DNA of 64,000 nt from Curvibacter sp. (GCA_020248905.1 JADCGR010000016.1:25964-89963), one strand, 5' to 3'; positions 1 to 8,881 are shown, numbered from the stretch's first letter. The notes: generated by a model not told the origin, from the letters alone. Numbers and translations: made by a program.

Positions 1-210
1 AACGCGCTGATGCAGCTCAAGGCCTTCGACGAGGCGTTGGGTCTCACGGGGCTGATCGTCACCAAGCTCGACGGCACGGCCAAAGGCGGAGTGCTGGCGG
101 CCATTGCGCGCGAGAAGCCGGTGCCCGTGTATTTCATCGGCGTGGGCGAGCAGCTCGACGATTTGGAGACCTTCCGCGCGCGCGAGTTCGCGCAAGCCCT
201 GCTGGACTGA
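1..210 (+). CDS. ftsY: Signal recognition particle receptor FtsY, C-terminal end (partial)
   Basis: This is the last 69 residues of an SRP-family GTPase; the gene starts outside the window. The motif TKLDGTAKGG is the G4/closing-loop region of the SRP GTPases, and the tail VYFIGVGEQLDDLETF followed by the FAQALLD end is characteristic of FtsY rather than Ffh, which continues into an M domain. FtsY docks the ribosome-SRP complex at the inner membrane for co-translational insertion. The frame is open from base 1, so the true start is upstream. Identification is firm from the motifs. Confidence 0.93.
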   Translation, partial: NALMQLKAFDEALGLTGLIVTKLDGTAKGGVLAAIAREKPVPVYFIGVGEQLDDLETFRAREFAQALLD

Positions 211-242
211 GACCTCCGGCCATCATGACGCTCTCGCGGTCT

Positions 243-318
243 GCGTTCGCCCTGAGCTTGTCGAAGGGCCCTTCGTCACTGCCGAAGACAGGCTTGGACA
301 GGCTAAGCCAGAACGGAG
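243..318. repeat. REP-like imperfect inverted repeat
   Basis: The arm GTTCGCCCTGAGCTTGTCGAAGG is followed about 50 bases later by GGCTTGGACAGGCTAAGCCAGAACGG, which is its imperfect reverse complement. From memory this resembles a family of interspersed intergenic palindromes found in many proteobacteria. It sits between ftsY and the TSUP permease gene and could form a long hairpin in the ftsY 3' UTR. No transposase accompanies it. Confidence 0.7.
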
Positions 319-324
319 GGGGCA

Positions 325-1095
325 ATGAATCCGAGCCCTCCTCCATCGCCTGCCATGCCTGACATGCTGCTCGTCCTGCTGATCGGCGCGGCGCTCGGTG
401 GCCTGGTGCAAGGCCTGTCAGGCTCCAATTTCGGCGTGACCTCCACCTCGGTCTGGGCCTGGTTTCTGGCGCCGCAGCTGGTAGCACCGCTGGCCCTGGC
501 GGGCTCGCTCGCGGGGCAGCTGCTGGGCGCGCTCACACTTCGCCGTCGCTGGCACTGGCGGCGCTTTGTGCCCTTTCTGGCCGGTGGGCTGCTGGGCTTG
601 CCACTGGGCGTGCTGCTGTTGCCGCTGCTGGACATGGCGCTTTTCAAGATCGTACTGGGCAGCTCGCTGGTGCTGGCCTGCCCCGCCCTGCTGCTCGCTG
701 GCGAGCTGCCGCCCATCCGCTGGGGCGGGCGCCTGGCCGATGCGCTGGCAGGGGCTGCGGGCGGCATTCTGGGCGGCCTGGGTGGCTATACCGGCGTGAT
801 CCCCACGTTGTGGACGACGCTGCGCGATCTGCCGCGTGACGAGCAGCGCGCCATCATCCAGAACTTCAACCTGGGCATCCAGCTGGTGGCAATGGCGGCT
901 TACCTTGTGCAAGGCTACGTCTCGCTGGCGCTGCTCCCCCAGCTGGCGGTGGTGCTTCCGGTCGCCCTGTTGTGCTCCTGGCTGGGCACCCGACTGTACC
1001 TGGGTCTTAGCCAGCACCGCTTCCGGCAGCTGTTGCTGTTGCTGCTGACCGGCTCGGGCGCGGCGATGCTGGTCTCGGGGCTCGTGCGGGTCTGA
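325..1095 (+). CDS. TSUP (TauE/SafE) family permease
   Basis: This is a 256-residue, almost entirely hydrophobic protein with about eight predicted membrane segments. It carries two repeats of the small-residue motif typical of the TSUP/TauE-SafE family, GALGGLVQGLSGSNFG near the N-terminus and GGILGGLGGYTGVIP near residue 155. The family exports or imports sulfite, sulfoacetate or other small organosulfur anions; the substrate cannot be told from sequence. A start at Met11 (MPDMLL) is also possible because the first residues are proline-rich and not hydrophobic. It is monocistronic between a REP-like element and a 316-base gap. Confidence 0.82.
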   Translation: MNPSPPPSPAMPDMLLVLLIGAALGGLVQGLSGSNFGVTSTSVWAWFLAPQLVAPLALAGSLAGQLLGALTLRRRWHWRRFVPFLAGGLLGLPLGVLLLPLLDMALFKIVLGSSLVLACPALLLAGELPPIRWGGRLADALAGAAGGILGGLGGYTGVIPTLWTTLRDLPRDEQRAIIQNFNLGIQLVAMAAYLVQGYVSLALLPQLAVVLPVALLCSWLGTRLYLGLSQHRFRQLLLLLLTGSGAAMLVSGLVRV

Positions 1096-1411
1096 ACGCC
1101 TGCGACATTCTTCGGGGTCCCGCCCGGGCAAGCCTGCGGTCAGGATTGCCCTCCGGCGTCGGCCCGCAGAGAATGGAACTCCAAGGCCCATGAGCGGCCC
1201 GAGGGCCTTCCATGTTGAAGCACATTACCGACCGCCTTGGTCGTAAACTTACGGCCGACCGGATGTCTTGGCAGCCGACGCTGACCGGCCTGCTCCCGCC
1301 AGCGGCGTGACGCTAGCCGACACGGCGATGGCCCGGGCCTTACCCTGACTTGAGCACCCCCGGCTGCAGGCGCAGAATGAACTCTTTTTCTTTCATACGA
1401 GCCCAACCATC
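1096..1411. other. Gene-free gap between TSUP permease and GGDEF-EAL gene
   Basis: No convincing coding sequence is present. The gap holds a short sequence at 1266-1286 that nearly duplicates codons of the downstream gene (reported separately). The promoter of the GGDEF-EAL gene presumably lies here, but no strong -35/-10 pair was recognised. Confidence 0.6.
1266..1286 (+). repeat. 21-base direct repeat of the GGDEF-EAL gene 5' coding region
   Basis: The sequence TCTTGGCAGCCGACGCTGAC plus one more C matches bases 1466-1486, inside the downstream gene (codons S-W-Q-P-T-L-T), at 20 of 21 positions and exactly 200 bases upstream. It lies in a 16-codon ORF starting at ATG 1263. It may be a relic of a local duplication of the gene's start. 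Confidence 0.6.
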
Positions 1412-3688
1412 GTGACCCCCCCTGCGCAAGACAGCGCCCTCAACGAGCTTGCCCACAGCCCTGCCTCCTGGCAGCCGACGCTGACCTTCCTGCGATACGC
1501 CATCGTCACCATCCTGACGGGAGCGACTTTATACGGGGCGATCATCCTTATTTTCCTGCCCGACCAGCCCACACGCGCGATCGGGCCCGGGCTCATCGCG
1601 ATGGTTGCGCTGCTGTCGGCCTATCTGCTGCGTCAAGGGCGGTCTCACGAGGCCATTCTTCTTCTGGCGGGTGGCATCTGGCTTGCGATGATGGTGGCCT
1701 CGGTGGTGTTTGGCGGCGTCCGTTCCACGATCTACTACGCGTATCCGCTGGTGATCTTCGTGCTGGGCTGGATGGTCAGCTCGCGCGCGGCCATCGTGGC
1801 CGCCGTCCTGACCTCCGTATTGACGATTGTGCTGGTCATCGCCGACGCCGCCGACTGGCTGTTCGCAGAACCCGGCGGGCCGCTGGCGCTTTACGCATTT
1901 GTCCAGATCGTTGTCTACATCCTGACCGCTGCCATGGTCACCTACCTCGTACGGGCCTACCGGCGCCAGCTTGAGGAACTGCGCCAGACGGAGCTGAAGT
2001 TCCGCACGGCCTTTGCATCCAGCCCGGTGGCGGCATCGATCGCGACGCTGGCCGAGGGCCGTCTGATTGACGTCAATGACAACTTCGAGCGCGATTTCGG
2101 CTGGAGCAAGAGGGAGCTTTTGAGCCGAACGGCGATGGACGTGGGCCTGTGGCTTGAAGCGCGGCACCGCACGGAGTGGGCCGAGACACTGATCCGCCAC
2201 GGCCGCGCGTTGAACTACGAGACCGTCTGGCGCCACCGCAACGGTAATCTGCGCAACGTCAGCCTCTCGAGCGAGATCATCCAGCTTAACGGCGTGTCCT
2301 GCATTCTGGCGTACGCCACGGACGTCACCGAACGCAAGGCGGCCGAGCAGCAGATCCACCGCCTGGCCTTCTACGACCCGCTGACCGGCCTGCCCAACCG
2401 CCGACTGCTGATGGACCGTCTGGGCCATGCCATGGTGGCCTGCATCCGCCACCGTCATTTGAGTGCGCTGCTCTTCCTCGACCTCGACAACTTCAAGGCG
2501 CTCAACGACACCCACGGCCACGACAAGGGCGACCTGCTGCTGCAGCAGGTGGGCGCAAGGCTAGTCAGCTGCGTGCGCGAGGATGACACGGTCTCGCGTC
2601 TGGGCGGCGACGAGTTTGTCGTGATGCTGGAGGGACTCAGCGGCAACACCGAGGATGCCGCCGCCCAGGCCGAGACCGTGGCGCGCAAGATCATGGCGGC
2701 GCTCAACCAGTCCTACGACATCCAGCCGCTGCGCGTCCACAGCTCGCCCAGCGTTGGCATCACCCTCTTTGGCGCGGAGCACGAAAACCCGGAGGAGCCG
2801 ATCAAGCGCGCGGACCTGGCGATGTATCAGGCCAAGGGCGCTGGGCGCAACACCAGCCGCTTCTTTGATCCGCGCATGCAGGCCATGATGCACGAGCGCT
2901 CCGAGCTGGAGCGCGACCTGCGCCTGGCGCTGCAGCGGCGCGAATTGGTCCTGTACTACCAGCTGCAGGTTCAGCGCAGCGGTCGCGTCACCGGGGTGGA
3001 GGCGCTGCTGCGCTGGCCCCATGCGCAGCGCGGGCTGGTGCCGCCCGGCACTTTTATCCCGCTGGCTGAAGAAACGGGGCTGATCGTGCCGCTGGGCGTG
3101 GAGGTGCTGGAGCAGGCCTGTCGCCAGCTGGCGCTGTGGAGCCAGCGCCCGGAGATGGCGCATCTGACGGTGTCGGTCAACGTAAGCCCGCGGCAGTTCC
3201 AGCGTGAGGAGTTCGTGGCCGAGGTCCTGGCCGTGCTGCAGCGCACGGGCGCGTCGGCACAGCGCCTCAAGCTGGAGATCACAGAAAGCCTGCTGATCGA
3301 CCATGTGGATGACGTGATCACCAAGATGGAGGTGCTCAAAGCGCAGGGCGTGGGTTTTGCGCTTGATGACTTTGGCACAGGCTACTCATCGCTGAGCTAC
3401 CTCAAACGCCTGCCGCTGGACCAGCTCAAGATCGACCAGGGATTTGTGCGCGACCTCCTCATCGACCCCGACGACGCAGCCATCGCGCGCATGGTGATCG
3501 TGCTGGGCCAGAGCCTGGGGCTGGAGGTGCTGGCCGAGGGCGTGGAGACCCTTGAGCAGCAGCAGGTCCTGCAGTTTCAAGGCTGCCAGGCTTATCAGGG
3601 CTATCTTTACAGCCGGCCGCTGCCGCTCGCGCAGTTCGAGGAGTTGGCCCAGCAGCCGGGCTGGCCCTTTGTGCAGCCGGCCGCCTGA
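1412..3688 (+). CDS. Membrane-anchored PAS-GGDEF-EAL cyclic-di-GMP protein
   Basis: This 758-residue protein starts at a GTG codon. Residues of about 25-180 form five or six membrane segments resembling an integral-membrane sensory domain, followed by a PAS domain (about 195-310) ending in the usual ERKAAEQQIHRLAFYDPLTGLPNRR junction. The diguanylate cyclase site GGDEF is intact at 398-402, and the phosphodiesterase domain has EAL at 530-532, DDFGTGYSSLSYLK and LAEGVET. Both halves therefore look catalytically competent, and the protein could make or degrade c-di-GMP in response to a membrane or PAS signal. It is convergent with selD, leaving 6 bases between the two stop codons. Confidence 0.92.
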   Translation: MTPPAQDSALNELAHSPASWQPTLTFLRYAIVTILTGATLYGAIILIFLPDQPTRAIGPGLIAMVALLSAYLLRQGRSHEAILLLAGGIWLAMMVASVVFGGVRSTIYYAYPLVIFVLGWMVSSRAAIVAAVLTSVLTIVLVIADAADWLFAEPGGPLALYAFVQIVVYILTAAMVTYLVRAYRRQLEELRQTELKFRTAFASSPVAASIATLAEGRLIDVNDNFERDFGWSKRELLSRTAMDVGLWLEARHRTEWAETLIRHGRALNYETVWRHRNGNLRNVSLSSEIIQLNGVSCILAYATDVTERKAAEQQIHRLAFYDPLTGLPNRRLLMDRLGHAMVACIRHRHLSALLFLDLDNFKALNDTHGHDKGDLLLQQVGARLVSCVREDDTVSRLGGDEFVVMLEGLSGNTEDAAAQAETVARKIMAALNQSYDIQPLRVHSSPSVGITLFGAEHENPEEPIKRADLAMYQAKGAGRNTSRFFDPRMQAMMHERSELERDLRLALQRRELVLYYQLQVQRSGRVTGVEALLRWPHAQRGLVPPGTFIPLAEETGLIVPLGVEVLEQACRQLALWSQRPEMAHLTVSVNVSPRQFQREEFVAEVLAVLQRTGASAQRLKLEITESLLIDHVDDVITKMEVLKAQGVGFALDDFGTGYSSLSYLKRLPLDQLKIDQGFVRDLLIDPDDAAIARMVIVLGQSLGLEVLAEGVETLEQQQVLQFQGCQAYQGYLYSRPLPLAQFEELAQQPGWPFVQPAA

Positions 3689-3694
3689 GCGCTG

Positions 3695-4762
3695 TCAGCG
3701 CAGCACCAGGCGGCCGGGCGCCTCGCCCGTGACCTCGCCAATCTCGGTGGCGGCGTCGAAGCCATGGCGGCGAAAGATGTCCAGCACTTGCGGCACGCGG
3801 TCCGGCGCGCAGCTCACCAGCAAGCCGCCGCTGGTCTGCGGGTCGCTGAGCAGCGCCTGATCCACCGCCGCAAAGCCGGGTGGCAGCGTCACGTTGGCGC
3901 CGTAGCCCGCCCAGTTGCGGCCCGAGGCACCGGTCACCATGCCCTGCGCGGCCAGCTCGCGCACGCCAGCAAGCAGCGGCACGCGCGCCCAGGCTATGTG
4001 CACCGTGCATTGTGCGCCGCGCGCCAGCTCCAGCGCATGTCCCGCCAGGCCAAAGCCCGTCACGTCGGTGAGCGCGTGCACACCATCCAGCGCCCCCAGC
4101 TCCGGGCCCGGCGTGTTGAGCTTGGTCGTGGTGGCCATCATCTGCGCATAGCCGGCGGCATCGAGCCGATCTTTCTTGAGCGCGGCCGAGAGCACGCCCA
4201 CGCCCAGCGGCTTGCCCAGCACTAGACGGTCACCCAGGCGGGTATCGGCATTGCGCTTGACGCGCCGGGGGTGCACCAGACCCAGCGCGACGAGGCCGTA
4301 GATGGGTTCGACCGAATCAATCGTGTGGCCACCGGCAACCGGAATGCCTGCGGCCTGGCACACCGCCTGACCCCCGGCCAGGATCTTGCCGATGGTGTCA
4401 GTGGAGAGCACGTTGACCGGCATGCCCACCAGCGCCAGCGCCAGGATGGGCTTGCCGCCCATGGCGTAGACGTCGGAGATCGCATTGGTCGCGGCGATGC
4501 GGCCGAAGTCATAAGCATCGTCCACGATGGGCATGAAGAAATCGGTGGTGGCCACCAGGGCCTGCTCGTCGTTGAGCCGGTAGACGGCCGCGTCGTCAGC
4601 GGTCTCGATGCCCACCAGCAGCTCGGGCGGCACGGGCAGCCCGCTGCTGCTGCGCAGAATCTCCGACAGCAGGCCGGGCGCGATCTTGCAGCCGCAGCCC
4701 CCGCCATGCGAGAGCGAGGTCAGGCGGGGTTCGGTGGCAGGCGGAGGAGTCTGGGCGTTCAT
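3695..4762 (-). CDS. selD: Selenide, water dikinase (selenophosphate synthetase) SelD
   Basis: SelD makes selenophosphate from selenide and ATP, the selenium donor for selenocysteine tRNA and 2-selenouridine in tRNA. The glycine-rich catalytic loop SHGGGCGCKIAP carries Cys where some homologues have selenocysteine, together with the essential Lys. The AIRS-type core follows (TTDFFMPIVDDAYDFG, GGHTIDSVEP, LTDVTGFGLAGHALE). The ORF can be extended to 4792, but the ATG at 4762 (MNAQTPPP) gives the usual family length of about 355 residues. No selA, selB or selU is adjacent, so the selenium-using partner lies elsewhere in the genome. Confidence 0.95.
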   Translation of the reverse strand: MNAQTPPPATEPRLTSLSHGGGCGCKIAPGLLSEILRSSSGLPVPPELLVGIETADDAAVYRLNDEQALVATTDFFMPIVDDAYDFGRIAATNAISDVYAMGGKPILALALVGMPVNVLSTDTIGKILAGGQAVCQAAGIPVAGGHTIDSVEPIYGLVALGLVHPRRVKRNADTRLGDRLVLGKPLGVGVLSAALKKDRLDAAGYAQMMATTTKLNTPGPELGALDGVHALTDVTGFGLAGHALELARGAQCTVHIAWARVPLLAGVRELAAQGMVTGASGRNWAGYGANVTLPPGFAAVDQALLSDPQTSGGLLVSCAPDRVPQVLDIFRRHGFDAATEIGEVTGEAPGRLVLR

Positions 4763-4885
4763 GGCAGCGGCAGGGCGGGCAGGAGGCTGCATTGTGCCGC
4801 GTCCGGGCGCGCAGCCCCTGTGCAGCGGCGCGTATGCTCAGATGAAAAAAGCGCCGACAATCGGATCTCTTTACGGAGACAAGAC

Positions 4886-5851
4886 ATGCAACGCCGTACC
4901 CTGCTGGGGGCCAGCCCGCTGCTCCTTCTTCCAAGCCTGCTGCACGCGCAGAGCTATCCCAACAAACCCATACGCTACATCGTGCCGGTCTCGGCCGGCG
5001 GCGGCAGCGACATGGTGGGCCGAACGGTCACCGAGCGCTGGGGCAAGGTGCTCAACCAGAGCTTCGTGGTTGAAAACCAGGGCGGCGGTGGCGGCGTGAT
5101 CGCCTGCCAGAACGCCGCCAAGGCCGCGCCCGACGGCTACACCCTGCTGCAGGGCTATGTGGCCACGCACGGCACCAGCCCCGCCACGCGCAAGCTGCCC
5201 TACGATGCCGTGAAGGACTTCACACCCGTGGGCATGATCGGCGGCACGCCCAATGTGCTGGTGGTCAATGCCGCGCTGCCCGTCACCACGGTCAAGGGCT
5301 TTGTGGACTACCTGCGCGCCAACACGGGCAAGCTCAGCTACGGCTCGGCCGGCGCGGGCTCGCTCACGCACCTGACCATGGAGCTGTTCAAGCTGCAGGT
5401 CAACTCCTTCATGGTCCACATCCCCTACCGCGGCATTGCCCCGGCCTTCACTGATTTGATGGGTGGCCAGACCCAGGCCATGTTCCCCGGCCTGGCGGCG
5501 GCCATGCCGCACATCCGCTCGGGCCGCGTGCGCGCGCTGGCCGTGACGGGCCCGCAACGCCATCCCCAGCTCAAGGACACCCCCACGCTCGACGAGCTCG
5601 GCTACAAGGGCTTTGACGCCATGCAGTGGTACGGCGTGGTGGGCCCCGCCAACCTGCCCGCCCCCATCGTGAAGCAGCTCAACGAAACACTCAACGCCGT
5701 GCTCAACGCGCCGGACCTGCGCGAGAAGCTCTCGGTGGAAGCCGTAGAACCCATGCCCATGACCGCGCAGAAGTTTGGCGACTACATCCGCGAAGACATC
5801 GCCCGCTGGACGCGGCTGGCGAAGGAACGCGGCATCCAGCTCGACAGCTGA
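4886..5851 (+). CDS. Bug-family (TctC-like) tricarboxylate-type periplasmic binding protein
   Basis: This is a 321-residue secreted binding protein of the Bug/TctC family, hugely expanded in Burkholderiales. The signal peptide is MQRRTLLGASPLLLLPSLLHAQ, followed by the family hallmark YPNKPIRYIVPVSAGGGSDMVGR, then the KAAPDGYTLL and YGSAGAGSLTHLTMELFK segments. The ATG at 4886 is chosen over upstream starts because it has TACGGAG at the right distance and gives the signal peptide. There is no TctA/TctB permease nearby, as is common for these solitary proteins. It is followed by a terminator and then the MmgE/PrpD gene, so the ligand may be a carboxylate handled by that enzyme (inference). Confidence 0.9.
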   Translation: MQRRTLLGASPLLLLPSLLHAQSYPNKPIRYIVPVSAGGGSDMVGRTVTERWGKVLNQSFVVENQGGGGGVIACQNAAKAAPDGYTLLQGYVATHGTSPATRKLPYDAVKDFTPVGMIGGTPNVLVVNAALPVTTVKGFVDYLRANTGKLSYGSAGAGSLTHLTMELFKLQVNSFMVHIPYRGIAPAFTDLMGGQTQAMFPGLAAAMPHIRSGRVRALAVTGPQRHPQLKDTPTLDELGYKGFDAMQWYGVVGPANLPAPIVKQLNETLNAVLNAPDLREKLSVEAVEPMPMTAQKFGDYIREDIARWTRLAKERGIQLDS

Positions 5852-5867
5852 GGCACCCCTCCCCTTG

Positions 5868-5895
5868 TGCGACCCGCGCTCCAGGTCGCATTTTT
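5868..5895 (+). terminator. Rho-independent terminator after the Bug-protein gene
   Basis: TGCGACC, a 9-base loop, then the perfect complement GGTCGCA is followed directly by TTTTT. It lies 17 bases after the stop codon. Confidence 0.85.
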
Positions 5896-5920
5896 CTGAC
5901 TGCAACTTCAAGAACTCTCC

Positions 5921-7291
5921 ATGGCCCGCAACACCCCGGTCCCCGCCGACCACAATGCCCCGCCCGTCACCCAGACCCTGGCCCGTTTTGTGGCCACCCA
6001 TCCCTCACGCGGCTGGCGCGACGCGGTGGAGCATGAAGCCCATCGTACTTTCCTGAACTGGCTGGGCTGTGCCGTGGGCGCGGCGCATCATGAATCGGCC
6101 AACGCTGCGATGGCTGCGGTGCAGCTGCTGCAGCCGGCGCCCCAGGCCAGCGTGCTGGGCCGGACCGAGAAGGTCGACATGGCCAGCGCTGCGCTCATCA
6201 ACGGCATCACCTCGCACACCTTCGACTTCGATGACACCCACCTCAAGACCATCATCCACCCGGCTGGCCCGGTGGCCTCGGCCGTGCTGGCGCTGGCCGA
6301 ACACAAAGGGCTGTCGGGTCGCAACGTGGTCGACGCGCTGGTGCTGGGCATTGACGTGTCCTGCCGCGTGGGCAACACCATGTACCCCGAGCATTACGAC
6401 CGCGGCTGGCACATCACTGGCTCCACGGGTACGCTCGGTGCCGCTGCCGGCTGCGCCCGCCTGCTGGGCCTGAACGAACAGCAGACGGCCATGGCGCTGG
6501 GCATTGCGGCCTCCCAGCCCGTGGGCATGCGCGAACAGTTCGGCACCATGACCAAGCCCTTCCACCCCGGGGGTGCAGCACGTGCCGGCCTGATGTCAGC
6601 GCTGTTGGCCAGCCAGGGATTCACGGCCAGCCCCAGGGCGCTGGAGGCGCCGCGCGGCATGATCCAGACGGTCTCCACCAAGTACGCATGGAACGAAATC
6701 ACCGACGCGCTGGGCCAGCGCTTGGAGATCTCTTTCAACAGCTACAAGCCCTTTGCCTGCGGCATCGTGATCCACCCCAGCATCGACGCCTGCGCCCAGC
6801 TGCGTGCCCAGGGCGTCCAGCCTGAGGAGATCGAGCGCATCGACCTCAAGGTCCACTCGCTGGTGCTTGAGCTCACGGGCAAGAAGGAACCGGCCGATGG
6901 CCTGCAGGGTAAGTTCAGCGTCTACCACGGCTGCGCCTGCGGCCTGATGTTCGGCAAGGCCGGCGAAGAGCAGTACGCGGATGACATCGTCACCCGCCCC
7001 GACATGGTGGCCCTGCGCCGCAAGGTGGTGGCGGTGGTGGACGACAGTATCGACGAAGCCAGCGTGGACGTCACCGCCGTGCTCAAGGACGGCCGCCAGG
7101 TGCATGTGTTCGTGAAGCACGCCATCGGCTCGCTGGAAAACCCCATGACCGACGCCATGCTGGAGCGCAAGTTCCACGACCTGTGCGATCCGGTGATCGG
7201 CAAGGGCAAGGCCGATGCGCTCATCGCGGCCTGCTGGAAGCTCGCGAGCACGAGAGACGTGCGCGCGCTGACGGCCCTGGCGCGGCCGTGA
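5921..7291 (+). CDS. MmgE/PrpD family protein (dehydratase/decarboxylase-like)
   Basis: This 456-residue member of the MmgE/PrpD fold family also includes 2-methylcitrate dehydratase and cis-aconitate decarboxylase. Characteristic segments are HTFDFDDTHLKTIIHPAGPV, GWHITGSTGTLGAAAGCARLLGL and FGTMTKPFHPGGAARAGLMSALLA. The neighbours are a Bug-type binding protein upstream and ureD downstream, with none of the prpB/prpC/acnD genes of the methylcitrate cycle. It is therefore probably a paralogue acting on another carboxylate or an unknown substrate. It lies just after a terminator, so it likely has its own promoter. Confidence 0.85.
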   Translation: MARNTPVPADHNAPPVTQTLARFVATHPSRGWRDAVEHEAHRTFLNWLGCAVGAAHHESANAAMAAVQLLQPAPQASVLGRTEKVDMASAALINGITSHTFDFDDTHLKTIIHPAGPVASAVLALAEHKGLSGRNVVDALVLGIDVSCRVGNTMYPEHYDRGWHITGSTGTLGAAAGCARLLGLNEQQTAMALGIAASQPVGMREQFGTMTKPFHPGGAARAGLMSALLASQGFTASPRALEAPRGMIQTVSTKYAWNEITDALGQRLEISFNSYKPFACGIVIHPSIDACAQLRAQGVQPEEIERIDLKVHSLVLELTGKKEPADGLQGKFSVYHGCACGLMFGKAGEEQYADDIVTRPDMVALRRKVVAVVDDSIDEASVDVTAVLKDGRQVHVFVKHAIGSLENPMTDAMLERKFHDLCDPVIGKGKADALIAACWKLASTRDVRALTALARP

Positions 7292-7359
7292 AGCCATCAG
7301 GCCGTGAAGCCCTGCGGCCCAGCGCGCCACGCACCACCGACAAGCCCTAAACTCAGGGC

Positions 7360-8190
7360 ATGACCTGGCACGCCTCGCTGCAACTCGACTACAGCCGCCA
7401 TGAGGCGCGCAGCGTGGCGCACTACGTGCACGAGGGCCCGCTGCGCATCCTGCAAAGCCTCTACCCCGAGGGCGACGCGATCTGCCACAACGTGATCGTG
7501 CATCCGCCGGGCGGCCTGGTGGGCGGCGACACCTTGTACATCCGCCTCACGGTGGGTGCCGGCGCACATGGCTTGGTGACCACGCCGGGTGCCACGCGCT
7601 TTTACCGCAGCACCGGCGAAACGGCCCGCCAGCTGCTGCAAGCCCGCCTGGCCGAGCGCGCGCGCCTTGAATGGCTGCCGCTGGAGGCCCTGGCCTACAA
7701 CGCCTGCCTCGCGCAGAACCGCGCCGTGTTCGAACTCGCGCCCGGCGCCGAACTGCTGGGCTGGGATGTGACGGCGCTGGGTCTGCCCGCAGCCAAGCAG
7801 CCCTACCTCAGCGGCAGCTTTGCCCAGCATCTGGAAGTGCCCGGCGTCTGGCTGGAGCAGGGGCGCATCGACGCGAAAGATGCGCGGCTGATGGACGGGC
7901 CGCTGGGCCTGGCCGGGCGGCGCTGCCTGGGCACGCTGTTCTTCGTGGCGGGCACGCCCATCGAGCGCACCCGTCGCGAGGCCGCACTGGAGTGCGTGCG
8001 CGAACTGATCGATACTCACGCGCTGCGCGACACCGCAGGCGCCACCAGCCCGCATCCACAGGTCATTGTGGTGCGCGTGCTGGCACCGCTGGTCGAGCCA
8101 GCCATGGGCCTGCTGCGGCAGCTGCGCGCCGCATGGCGCCAGCAGCTCTGGCAGCTTGAGCCAGTGTCGCCACGCATCTGGGCGATGTAG
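7360..8190 (+). CDS. ureD: Urease accessory protein UreD (displaced from the ure cluster)
   Basis: UreD is the scaffold chaperone that binds apo-urease and recruits UreF and UreG for nickel insertion. The 276-residue protein shows the family blocks LRILQSLYPEGDAICHNVIVHPPGG, LVGGDTLYI, TPGATRFYRS and WLPLEALAYNAC. Family length and order are normal, so it looks functional. It is the only ureD seen in this window, yet ureABCEFG lie near 46-51 kb, about 38 kb away, with urt, fmd and Atz-like genes between. Its stop codon TAG overlaps the GGAG ribosome site of the next gene, so it may be cotranscribed with the esterase. Confidence 0.93.
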   Translation: MTWHASLQLDYSRHEARSVAHYVHEGPLRILQSLYPEGDAICHNVIVHPPGGLVGGDTLYIRLTVGAGAHGLVTTPGATRFYRSTGETARQLLQARLAERARLEWLPLEALAYNACLAQNRAVFELAPGAELLGWDVTALGLPAAKQPYLSGSFAQHLEVPGVWLEQGRIDAKDARLMDGPLGLAGRRCLGTLFFVAGTPIERTRREAALECVRELIDTHALRDTAGATSPHPQVIVVRVLAPLVEPAMGLLRQLRAAWRQQLWQLEPVSPRIWAM

Positions 8191-8200
8191 GAGCACCCCC

Positions 8201-8881
8201 ATGAATACACCCCAGGCCCTCGTGATCCAGCGCGGCGAAGCGCCCGCGCAACTCATCCTTCTGTTCCATGGCGTGGGCAGCAACGCGCAGTCGATGGTAG
8301 CCCTGGGGCAGGCCTACGCGCGCGCCTTCCCGCAGGCCCGTGTGGTGGCCATCGATGCGCCGTACGCCTCGGGGCTGGCGCCCGAGGGGCGCCAGTGGTT
8401 CTCCGTGGCGGGTGTGAGCGACGAGAACCGCCCGCAGCGGGTTGCCGCAGCCCTGCCGGCCTTTGAGTACGCCGTGCGCCACTGGCAGCAGCAAAGCGGG
8501 GTGGACGCAGCGGGCACGGCACTGCTGGGTTTTTCGCAGGGCGCCATCATGGCGCTGGAGTCCACGCTGCGCTCCGAGCCGGTGGCCGCGCGCGTGATTG
8601 CCATCGCCGGGCGCTACGCGCGCCTGCCCGAGCAGCCCCTGCACGAGGGCAGCACCGTACATTTGCTGCACGGCAAGGCGGACACGGTCATGCCCTACAG
8701 CCACGCGATCGAGGCCGCGCTGCGCCTCAAGAGCCTGGGCGCGGACTTCACCGCTGACGTGCTGCCCTTCATTGGCCACGAACTGCACGCCGACCTGATG
8801 GAAATGGCCGTGGAAAAACTGCAGCAGCACATTCCGGCCCGTCTCTGGCTGCAGCCCGGCGAGGGCGAGGTCACGAACTGA
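8201..8881 (+). CDS. ypfH: Alpha/beta-hydrolase esterase, YpfH-like
   Basis: This 226-residue serine hydrolase belongs to the phospholipase/carboxylesterase group. It shows LILLFHGVGSNAQSM (oxyanion region), nucleophile elbow GFSQGA, an Asp region HGKADTVMPY, and a catalytic His in FIGHELH. The ATG at 8201 with GGAG eight bases upstream is preferred over the longer ORF from 8066, which would overlap ureD. YpfH-type enzymes cleave short acyl esters in the cytoplasm; the physiological substrate is not known. It sits between ureD and a DODA-type dioxygenase. Confidence 0.85.
   Translation: MNTPQALVIQRGEAPAQLILLFHGVGSNAQSMVALGQAYARAFPQARVVAIDAPYASGLAPEGRQWFSVAGVSDENRPQRVAAALPAFEYAVRHWQQQSGVDAAGTALLGFSQGAIMALESTLRSEPVAARVIAIAGRYARLPEQPLHEGSTVHLLHGKADTVMPYSHAIEAALRLKSLGADFTADVLPFIGHELHADLMEMAVEKLQQHIPARLWLQPGEGEVTN

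Noticed and set aside
4271-4885. N-terminal extension of the Bug-protein ORF
   Set aside because: It overlaps selD antisense; a ribosome site and signal peptide support the start at 4886.
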